DNA of 11,506 nt from Tannerella sp. Its GTDB lineage: Bacteria > Bacteroidota > Bacteroidia > Bacteroidales > Tannerellaceae. The stretch covers positions 1 to 11,506 of the forward strand of contig JAIRXI010000378.1 in assembly GCA_031268395.1 (NCBI GenBank), read 5' to 3'. The notes beneath the pieces are model-generated. The model did no database searches. It was not told the DNA's origin and saw nothing but the letters and a program-made list of their open reading frames with translations. Of this stretch, positions 6,107 through 11,506 are shown in pieces. How positions within the stretch are numbered: the first letter of the stretch is position 1; the number at the start of each line of letters is the position of its first letter. Both the position numbers and the translations under genes were made by a program.

Positions 6107-6155
6107 AGTTTGTTTTTTGAATGAATCATCCGTTTTATCTGCATTTTTTTCCGGA

Positions 6156-6163
6156 CAAAGGTA
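6156..6163 (-). promoter_or_regulatory. Candidate -7 box (TACCTTTG) for the dipeptidyl peptidase-lipA operon
   Basis: On the minus strand this reads TACCTTTG, an exact match to the Bacteroidota TAnnTTTG -7 consensus, about 50 bases before the peptidase ATG. A good -33 TTTG at the expected spacing is not apparent, so the promoter may be weak or may need an activator. Confidence 0.55.
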
Positions 6164-6321
6164 AAAAAATAGTTTCAATATCGACATTCCGCTTCGGCGA
6201 CGGGCGCATTTCAGCGGGTCGTTTTTCATACCCGCGCCTGTGGCCGTAAAAGGGCGCGGCACGTGCCTTTATCCGCCAGACGGCGCCACCTCAAAAAAAG
6301 AATTGTCGCCGCCGGCCCGTT

Positions 6322-6353
6322 TTTGGCCGTCAACGGAATATTGCCTACTTTTG
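6322..6353 (+). promoter_or_regulatory. Consensus Bacteroidota promoter for pspC-uvrB-DUF1460
   Basis: TTTG at 6322-6325, then 20 bp, then TACTTTTG at 6346-6353 fits the sigma-ABfr consensus. Transcription would start near 6358-6360, giving an A-rich leader of about 30 nt before the ATG at 6390. Confidence 0.75.
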
Positions 6354-6389
6354 TGCTGATTCTGAATATAAATCAAAAAAAAGACAGAC

Positions 6390-6596
6390 ATGGCCGATAT
6401 AAAAAGATTATACCGTTCAAACGATGACAAAATGATTGCCGGCGTATGCGCCGGAATCGCAGACTATTTCGTGCTGGATCCCACGCTGGTGCGCATCGGA
6501 TACATCCTGCTGTGCGTATTCACCGCCTTTGCCGGCGTAGCAGCTTATCTGATCCTGTGGATTGTCGTTCCTGCAAAAAAGAAACTGTATCCATGA
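6390..6596 (+). CDS. PspC domain small membrane protein
   Basis: A 68-aa protein that is almost entirely one PspC domain. The N-terminal part KRLYRSNDDKMIAGVCAGIA followed by DYFVLDPTLVRI is the family signature, and residues 37-61 form a hydrophobic membrane segment ending in KKK. PspC proteins take part in the envelope stress (phage shock) response in enterobacteria; in Bacteroidota small stand-alone copies are common and their role is mostly undefined. No pspA or pspB is nearby. Its stop codon overlaps the uvrB start as ATGA, so the two are probably translationally coupled, and it is first in the operon behind a strong-looking promoter. The coupling to a DNA repair gene suggests shared expression level and not necessarily shared function. 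Confidence 0.9.
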   Translation: MADIKRLYRSNDDKMIAGVCAGIADYFVLDPTLVRIGYILLCVFTAFAGVAAYLILWIVVPAKKKLYP

Positions 6597-8620
6597 CATT
6601 TCAGGTTATTTCGTCTTTTCAACCCACGGGCGACCAGCCGGAAGCCATCCAGGCGCTGTCGGAGGGCATCCTGAGCGACGTGCCCTGCCAGACGCTGCTG
6701 GGCGTGACCGGCTCGGGGAAGACGTTTACCGGTGCCAATGTGATCGAAAAGGTGCAGAAACCGACGCTGATCCTGAGCCACAACAAGACGCTGGCCGCCC
6801 AGCTGTACAGTGAGTTTAAAGGTTTTTTCCCGGACAGCGCGGTAGAATATTTTGTGTCCTACTACGATTACTATCAACCGGAAGCCTACCTGCCGGTATC
6901 GGACACGTATATCGAGAAAGACCTGTCCATCAATGCCGAGATCGACAAGCTGCGCCTGCGGACCACCGCGTCGCTGCTCTCCGGCCGGCGCGACGTGATT
7001 GTCGTATCTTCTGTTTCCTGCCTTTACGGTATGGCCGATCCTCGCGCGTTTGCCGAGAAGGTGGTCTTTCTCAAAAAAGGGCTGAAAGTGCCTCGCGACA
7101 AGGTGCTCCGGCAGTTTGTGGATGCCCTGTACGTAAACAACAAGGTCGATTTTCACAGCGGCAGTTTCCGGGTCAGCGGCGACACGGTCGATGTGTTCCC
7201 CTCCATTGAAAGCTTCGACGGCATCGCCTACCGCATTGAGTTCTGGGGGGATGAGATCGAGCGGATTGCTTCGTTCAACCCCGTGAGCGGACAGGAATAC
7301 GACGAGCAGTTGGAACTGAACATCTATCCGACCAATCTTTTTGTCACCTCGCAGGATCGCATCCATACGGCCATCCGGGACATCCGGCATGATCTGGTCC
7401 GTCAGATCGACTGTTTCCTGAGTGCCGGAAAGAAACAGGAAGCCCGACGGCTGGAAGAGCGGGTGCTGTTCGATCTGGAAATGATTCAGGAACTGGGACA
7501 CTGTTCGGGCATTGAGAACTATTCCCGTTATTTTGACGGGCGGCAGTCCGGGGAGCGTCCGTTCTGCCTGCTGGATTATTTTCCGGAAGACTTTCTGCTG
7601 GTGATTGACGAAAGTCATGCGACGATACCGCAAATCCGGGCGATGTACGGAGGCGATCATTCCCGCAAGGGCACGCTGATTGAATACGGCTTCCGGCTGC
7701 CGGCCGCGGAAGATAACCGTCCGCTGACGTTCAGCGAGTTCGACTCGCTGGCGCCGCAGACCGTCTATGTGAGTGCAACGCCGACCGAATATGAACTGAC
7801 CAAAAGCGAAGGCATCGTGGTGGACCAGGTGATTCGTCCCACCGGGCTGCTGGACCCGCCCATCGACGTGCGTCCGAGCATGAACCAGATCGACGACCTG
7901 ATGGAGGAAATCAGGCAGCGGACGCTGGTGGCGGAACGTGTGCTGGTGACGACGCTGACCAAACGGATGGCGGAGGAACTGACGACGTATCTGGAAGGGC
8001 TGGGCATCCGGTGCAATTACATACACAGTGACGTGGAAACGCTGGAGCGTGTCCGGATCATGGACGACTTGCGGAAAGGACTGTTCGATGTGCTGGTGGG
8101 CGTCAATCTGCTGCGCGAGGGGCTGGATTTGCCGGAAGTGTCGCTGGTGGCGATTCTGGACGCCGACAAGGAAGGATTTCTCCGGTCGCACCGTTCGCTC
8201 ACGCAGACGGCCGGCCGGGCGGCCCGTAACGTGAACGGAAAAGTGGTCTTCTATGCCGACAAAATCACGGAGAGCATGCAACGCACGATCGATGAGACGA
8301 ATCGCCGCCGGGAAAAACAGCTGGCGTATAACGAAAAAAACGGCATTACACCGAAACAGATCGTCAATAATACCCTCTCGCTGCTGGGCGAGAAAGGATC
8401 GAAGACTGCCGGGAGCGATTATGCGTATACGATGGCTGCCGGGCCGACGCAGGTTGCCGAGCCGGTGATACAGTACATGAACCGGGCACAGCTGGAGAAA
8501 GCCGTCGAGCATACCCGACGGCAAATGCAGGACGCCGCCAAAAAGCTGGACTTTCTGGAAGCCGCGCAATATCGTGACGAAATGTTCAAATTGCAGGAAC
8601 TGCTGGAAAAAAAGAAATGA
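6593..8620 (+). CDS. uvrB: Excinuclease ABC subunit UvrB
   Basis: A 675-aa UvrB, the damage-verifying helicase-like subunit of nucleotide excision repair, which takes DNA from UvrA2 and recruits UvrC. Visible landmarks are Walker A GVTGSGKT (37-44), the beta-hairpin YYDYYQPEAYLP (90-101) that clamps the strand at the lesion, the DESH box, SATPTEYE, the LLREGLDLPEV helicase motif and QTAGRAARN with the arginine finger. The UVR domain that contacts UvrC lies near residues 630-668 (QLEKAV through RDEMFKLQ). Length matches the family (E. coli 673 aa). The ATG at 6593 overlaps the PspC stop codon; the open frame continues upstream to 6446 but that part overlaps pspC and lacks family similarity. 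The next gene begins 3 nt after its stop codon. All motifs look intact. Confidence 0.98.
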   Translation: MTFQVISSFQPTGDQPEAIQALSEGILSDVPCQTLLGVTGSGKTFTGANVIEKVQKPTLILSHNKTLAAQLYSEFKGFFPDSAVEYFVSYYDYYQPEAYLPVSDTYIEKDLSINAEIDKLRLRTTASLLSGRRDVIVVSSVSCLYGMADPRAFAEKVVFLKKGLKVPRDKVLRQFVDALYVNNKVDFHSGSFRVSGDTVDVFPSIESFDGIAYRIEFWGDEIERIASFNPVSGQEYDEQLELNIYPTNLFVTSQDRIHTAIRDIRHDLVRQIDCFLSAGKKQEARRLEERVLFDLEMIQELGHCSGIENYSRYFDGRQSGERPFCLLDYFPEDFLLVIDESHATIPQIRAMYGGDHSRKGTLIEYGFRLPAAEDNRPLTFSEFDSLAPQTVYVSATPTEYELTKSEGIVVDQVIRPTGLLDPPIDVRPSMNQIDDLMEEIRQRTLVAERVLVTTLTKRMAEELTTYLEGLGIRCNYIHSDVETLERVRIMDDLRKGLFDVLVGVNLLREGLDLPEVSLVAILDADKEGFLRSHRSLTQTAGRAARNVNGKVVFYADKITESMQRTIDETNRRREKQLAYNEKNGITPKQIVNNTLSLLGEKGSKTAGSDYAYTMAAGPTQVAEPVIQYMNRAQLEKAVEHTRRQMQDAAKKLDFLEAAQYRDEMFKLQELLEKKK

Positions 8621-8623
8621 AAG

Positions 8624-9481
8624 ATGCAAAAAAGAAACGTGTTATTATTTTTGCTGCTGCTGTGCCGGGCAGGCGACGGCTGGGGACAAGCCGGGGAATC
8701 CGCGTACTGCACGGAGGATGACCGGGCCGTATTTGACCGTTACGTCCGGACGATGGACGCGAAACGGACGCTTCCGCTGGGAGAACTGGTCGCAGAAACG
8801 GCGCAGTTTTTTCTGGGGACGCCCTATGTGGCTTCCACGCTGGAGAAAGAACCGGAAGGGCTGGTCGTCAATCTGCGCGAAATGGACTGTACCACGCTGG
8901 TGGAAACGTGCGTAGCGCTGGCGCAGACGTTGAAATCCGGACAGCCGTCCTTTGAAACCTACGGTCGCTGCCTGCAACGGTTACGCTATCGCGACGGCGT
9001 GATTCGCGATTATACCGACCGGCTGCATTACTTTTCCGACTGGATCTGCGAAAACGAACGGAAGGGACTGGTCCGGGACATGACCCGGCAGATGGGCGGC
9101 GAACCCTGCCGCATAAGTGTTTCCTATATGTCGGCGCATCCGGAGAATTACCGTCAGCTGAGCTCCCATCCCCAGTGGGTGGAGGTCATCCGCCAAAAGG
9201 AAAAGGAAATTTCTGCCCGCAAAGGATATGCCGTCATTCCCGCAGCCTCCGTGGCCGCCTGTGACGCCAGGATGAAAAACGGCGATATCGTATGTTTTGT
9301 GACACGCATCGAAGGACTGGACATTTCGCACCTCGGCATCATATACCGGAAAGGGGATGCGTCGAGCTTTATACATGCTTCGTCATCAGCGAAGAAGGTG
9401 ATTGTGGAACCGCGTTCTCCGGCGCGGTACGCAGGAGATATCCGGACAAACACGGGCCTGATGATTGTCCGACCGGAATAG
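8624..9481 (+). CDS. DUF1460 family secreted amidase/peptidase-like protein
   Basis: A 285-aa protein of the DUF1460 family (PF07313), an NlpC/P60-like fold often annotated as N-acetylmuramoyl-L-alanine amidase-like. Residues 1-22 are a signal peptide (MQKRNVLLFLLLL then an AxG-type region), so it acts in the periplasm or at the envelope. The family cysteine is in MDCTTLVE (Cys89) and the likely catalytic histidine in DISHLGI (His236), followed by SSFIHASSS (His251). Family members act on cell-wall peptides, and that role is inferred here. It begins 3 nt after uvrB and should be co-transcribed with pspC and uvrB; the functional link to DNA repair is unclear, but all three could respond to envelope or DNA stress. 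No terminator hairpin is visible after its stop. Confidence 0.9.
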   Translation: MQKRNVLLFLLLLCRAGDGWGQAGESAYCTEDDRAVFDRYVRTMDAKRTLPLGELVAETAQFFLGTPYVASTLEKEPEGLVVNLREMDCTTLVETCVALAQTLKSGQPSFETYGRCLQRLRYRDGVIRDYTDRLHYFSDWICENERKGLVRDMTRQMGGEPCRISVSYMSAHPENYRQLSSHPQWVEVIRQKEKEISARKGYAVIPAASVAACDARMKNGDIVCFVTRIEGLDISHLGIIYRKGDASSFIHASSSAKKVIVEPRSPARYAGDIRTNTGLMIVRPE

Positions 9482-9507
9482 CGGATTTAAAATGAGAGCC
9501 ATGTTTT

Positions 9508-9539
9508 TTTGTATATTTGTTGAGAATATTCTATTTTTG
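9508..9539 (+). promoter_or_regulatory. Consensus promoter for the Crp/Fnr-family gene
   Basis: TTTG at 9508-9511, 20 bp, then TATTTTTG at 9532-9539. A second TAnnTTTG-like box (TATATTTG, 9512-9519) overlaps it 20 bp upstream but has only a weak -33 element. Start of transcription is expected near 9545, about 25 nt before the GTG. Confidence 0.7.
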
Positions 9540-9568
9540 TGCGCTGGAACTATGTTTTATAACAGATT

Positions 9569-10264
9569 GTGGTAACAGAAAGAAAAGACGTCATTCCGAC
9601 CAGTTTGTGGGAAGTATGGAGAGTCCTGACGGAACAGGAACGGGAAATCCTCCGAGCCAGGTCGGTCATTCAGCAGTTTAAGCGGAATGAGATGATTTAT
9701 TGTGAAGGCGACGACCCGAGATACATGATGTGTCTGCTCAAAGGAAAAGTCCGAATATTCAAGAAAGGAGTAGGCGGCCGGAGTCAGATCATCCGCATGA
9801 TCAAGCCCATCCAGTATTTTGCCTATCGAGCCTATTTTGCCCATGAAAAATACCTGACGGCGGGCTCGGCATTCGAGACCTCCATCGTATGCATCATTCC
9901 AATGACGGTAGTCGAGTCGCTGATCCGTGCCAATTCCAACCTGGCCATGTTTTTCATCCGCCAGCTTTCGACCGATCTGGGCATTGCCGACGAACGTACC
10001 GTCAACTTGACCCAGAAACATATCCGCGGCCGGCTGGCAGAGTCGCTCCTGTTCCTTCAGGAGTGCTATGGCATGGAAGAAGACGGGGCCACCCTCAGCA
10101 TCTACCTCTCGCGTGAAGACCTGGCCAACCTCTCCAACATGACAACCTCCAATGCCATCCGTACCCTGTCTACGTTTGTTGCCGAACACATCATTGCGCT
10201 GGACGGACGGAAGGTGAAAATCATCGACGAGGAACGTCTTCGCAAGGTCAGTTTGCTGGGATGA
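9569..10264 (+). CDS. Crp/Fnr family transcriptional regulator
   Basis: A 231-aa regulator. Residues about 15-135 form a cyclic-nucleotide-binding-like beta barrel (NEMIYCEGDDPRYMMCLLKG then KVRIFKKG), followed by the dimer helix and a C-terminal Crp-type winged helix (about 178-206, YLSREDLANLSNMTTSNAIR). The cNMP phosphate-binding RxA signature is not seen and there is no N-terminal FNR-type Cys cluster, so the ligand cannot be predicted. GTG at 9569 is the only plausible start: the frame has a TAA at 9560-9562, no in-frame ATG lies between it and the conserved region, and the promoter ends 30 bases upstream. It is monocistronic as far as can be seen, since the next gene has its own promoter. 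Targets are unknown. Confidence 0.9.
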   Translation: MVTERKDVIPTSLWEVWRVLTEQEREILRARSVIQQFKRNEMIYCEGDDPRYMMCLLKGKVRIFKKGVGGRSQIIRMIKPIQYFAYRAYFAHEKYLTAGSAFETSIVCIIPMTVVESLIRANSNLAMFFIRQLSTDLGIADERTVNLTQKHIRGRLAESLLFLQECYGMEEDGATLSIYLSREDLANLSNMTTSNAIRTLSTFVAEHIIALDGRKVKIIDEERLRKVSLLG

Positions 10265-10337
10265 CCGGGTTTTCTACGCAAGGCGAAATTTTAATCCATG
10301 TCCATTACAAATTACTGCCTCAAACCCTTTTATAAAG

Positions 10338-10355
10338 ATATTGACTGATCAATAT
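10338..10355. promoter_or_regulatory. Candidate MarR operator 1 (ATATTGA-CTGA-TCAATAT)
   Basis: A palindrome with perfect 7-bp arms and a 4-bp centre, covering the -33 element and part of the spacer of the marR promoter. A bound dimer would block RNA polymerase. The same core recurs at 10814-10829 before the exporter gene. Size and position fit MarR-family autoregulation. Confidence 0.7.
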
Positions 10356-10370
10356 TTATTTGTACCTTTG
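10341..10370 (+). promoter_or_regulatory. Promoter of the MarR gene, predicting a leaderless transcript
   Basis: TTG at 10341-10343, 19 bp, then TACCTTTG at 10363-10370. The -7 box ends only five bases before the ATG (10376), so transcription should begin at or within a few bases of the start codon. Confidence 0.7.
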
Positions 10371-10375
10371 CGGCC

Positions 10376-10798
10376 ATGGAAAAGAAACAGCATACGTTAG
10401 GTTTTTTGTTGGCGCGGGCGTCAAATTCGATGGCGATGTATCTGAACAGCGTTTTGAGAAAGGAAGGAATAGACCTTCCCCATTCGCAATTTGTCATTCT
10501 TAAACGTCTGTATTTTCAGGACGGTATCAGTCAGCAAGAATTGGCGGATTTAGTTTTCAAGGATACGTCGGCTATTAAACGAACGCTGGATATACTGGAA
10601 AAGAAAGGATTGATTGAGCGTATTCCCGTCACCATGCGGAAAAACAGCATTAAAATAACAGACGCAGGCAGGGCGCTGACGCCAAAAGTTATGGATTGTC
10701 TGGAAAGGTCTAAAGAAACCTGTCTGCATGGTATTAGCGAAGATGAGTATAGAATGCTTACCGGTATTCTCGAAAGGATACATCAAAACATCAACTAA
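10376..10798 (+). CDS. MarR family transcriptional regulator
   Basis: A 140-aa winged-helix regulator of the MarR family, typical in length. Residues 35-48 and 51-78 (SQFVILKRLY, then ISQQELADLVFKDTSAIKRT with LDILEKKGLIER) are the helix-turn-helix, and residues 82-96 form the wing, where the common DxR is replaced by MRK. N- and C-terminal helices should form the dimer. MarR proteins usually repress an adjacent transporter or enzyme and release DNA on binding small phenolic or drug-like ligands. Here the neighbour is an MFS exporter starting 43 nt downstream, and matching palindromes precede both genes, so autorepression and exporter repression are likely. Codons are more AT-rich than in the uvrB or lipA regions (TTG, TTA, AAA, ATT), hinting at acquisition by transfer. 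Confidence 0.93.
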   Translation: MEKKQHTLGFLLARASNSMAMYLNSVLRKEGIDLPHSQFVILKRLYFQDGISQQELADLVFKDTSAIKRTLDILEKKGLIERIPVTMRKNSIKITDAGRALTPKVMDCLERSKETCLHGISEDEYRMLTGILERIHQNIN

Positions 10799-10813
10799 TT
10801 TTTTTGCCAATAC

Positions 10814-10829
10814 TATTGATTAATCAATG
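10814..10829. promoter_or_regulatory. Candidate MarR operator 2 (TATTGA-TTAA-TCAATG)
   Basis: Contains a perfect 14-bp palindrome, ATTGATTAATCAAT (10815-10828), in the 43-nt gap between marR and the exporter gene, 12 bases before the exporter ATG. The half-sites TATTGA/TCAAT and the 4-bp spacing equal those of operator 1. No separate consensus promoter is seen here. Confidence 0.65.
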
Positions 10830-10841
10830 AAATAACTGATA

Positions 10842-11506
10842 ATGCAAAAACAAATCAATCAAAACTGGGCGCTCCTGACACTTTGCTCTGCGTCGTTTTT
10901 AGTTCCGTTCATGAGCTCTGCAATTAATCTGTCGTTGCCACAAATAGGCAAAGCGTTTTCGATGGGCGCCGTATCACAAAGCTGGATTGCCGCCATCTAT
11001 CTGATTACAACTGCCATTTTTCAAGTGCCTTTTGCCCGTTTGGCGGATTTATTCGGACGCAAGAAAATATTCATCGCAGGACTTGTCCTGTTCGGCATTT
11101 CCACATTCCTGTGCGGATTGTCGGTTTCGGGAACCATGCTGATTATATTGAGGGCGTTATCAGGTCTGGCTTGCGCGATGATGTTCGGGACAAGCATGGC
11201 AATTCTTGTTTCGATTTTCCATCCCCTGCAAAGAGGGAAAGTCATAGGAATCAATACGGCTGTTGTTTATTTTGCATTGGCGTCGGGACCATTTTTGGGG
11301 GGAATACTGACTCAGCATTTCGGTTGGCAGAGCCTTTTTTATTTTGTCGGGATTTTGGGAATTATTGTAGCCATACTTGCGGTTGTTATACTGAAACACG
11401 AATGGACGGAAGCCAAAGGCGAACATTTTGATTATCTCGGCTCGGTGATTTACGCATTGGGATTATTCGGGCTTATATTCGGTTTTTCGGAATTACCCGG
11501 CACGGC
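10842..11506 (+). CDS. DHA2-type MFS drug exporter, N-terminal part (3' end outside window)
   Basis: The frame opens at the ATG at 10842 and stays open to the window edge, giving 221 residues. It is a proton-driven major facilitator exporter of the 14-span EmrB/QacA type. The first half contains about six hydrophobic spans. MFS motif A is ARLADLFGRKK (65-75) between spans 2 and 3, and antiporter motif C is SGPFLGG (148-154) in span 5, followed by GWQSLFYF (161-168), which is typical of this group. Asn29 and nearby LPQIG match the usual 'ALP.I' stretch after span 1. Substrates cannot be told from sequence. It follows marR by 43 nt with a candidate operator between, forming a regulator-exporter pair likely induced by the compound exported. 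Codon use is AT-rich like marR. Confidence 0.9.
   Translation, partial: MQKQINQNWALLTLCSASFLVPFMSSAINLSLPQIGKAFSMGAVSQSWIAAIYLITTAIFQVPFARLADLFGRKKIFIAGLVLFGISTFLCGLSVSGTMLIILRALSGLACAMMFGTSMAILVSIFHPLQRGKVIGINTAVVYFALASGPFLGGILTQHFGWQSLFYFVGILGIIVAILAVVILKHEWTEAKGEHFDYLGSVIYALGLFGLIFGFSELPGT

Noticed and set aside
4808..6124. Plus-strand ORF of 438 aa opposite the dipeptidyl peptidase
   Set aside because: Antisense shadow; the minus-strand peptidase has signal peptide, Glu motif and full catalytic triad.
6107..6262. N-terminal extension of the dipeptidyl peptidase
   Set aside because: It would bury the signal peptide and cover the TACCTTTG promoter box.
6545..8629. Long antisense ORF (694 aa) opposite uvrB
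   Set aside because: It is the shadow of a high-GC uvrB gene; the plus strand has complete UvrB motifs and the antisense product shows no recognisable family.

Overview
The window looks like a chromosomal stretch from a GC-rich member of the Bacteroidota, probably Bacteroidales. Three things support this. Several genes are preceded by promoters of the Bacteroidota form (TTTG or TTG, about 19-20 bp, then TAnnTTTG). Start codons lack clear Shine-Dalgarno sequences. The gene families (TolB-like propeller, S9 dipeptidyl peptidase IV, DUF1460, PspC-UvrB) are typical of the phylum. Species cannot be named from the sequence.

Left part (1-1740): the 3' end of a propeller-like gene (+) faces a small minus-strand unit, a membrane-anchored 2[4Fe-4S] ferredoxin that overlaps by ATGA an unrecognised 75-aa Cys-containing ORF. 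This pair is bracketed by inverted arrays of one 7-bp unit. An 840-bp gene-free stretch follows. It holds two copies of a long dispersed palindrome, a heptad hairpin and a 20-bp tandem array of about 15 units that runs up to the stop codon of the next gene.

Middle, minus strand (1739-6106): a secreted dipeptidyl peptidase IV, lipA (lipoyl synthase) 10 nt downstream, and then a six-TM protein with a C-terminal Nudix-like domain that lacks the catalytic Glu pair. The lipA/membrane-gene junction is tandemly duplicated, which leaves a 36-codon chimeric ORF (membrane-protein N-terminus joined to LipA C-terminus) preceded by five 7-bp purine-rich repeats.

Middle, plus strand (6390-9481): a compact operon pspC-like - uvrB - DUF1460 peptidase/amidase, with an ATGA overlap and a 3-nt gap, driven by a near-consensus promoter divergent from the peptidase gene.

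Right end (9508-11506): a Crp/Fnr-family regulator with its own consensus promoter and a GTG start, then a MarR regulator and the start of a DHA2-type MFS drug exporter that runs off the window. This last pair uses visibly more AT-rich codons. It carries two matching palindromes (TATTGA-N4-TCAATR), one inside the marR promoter and one just before the exporter, which are good candidates for the MarR operators. The marR promoter lies so close to the ATG that a leaderless mRNA is expected. No single unmistakable new system is present; the most unusual items are the duplicated chimeric junction, the repeat-bracketed ferredoxin pair and the MarR operator pair.
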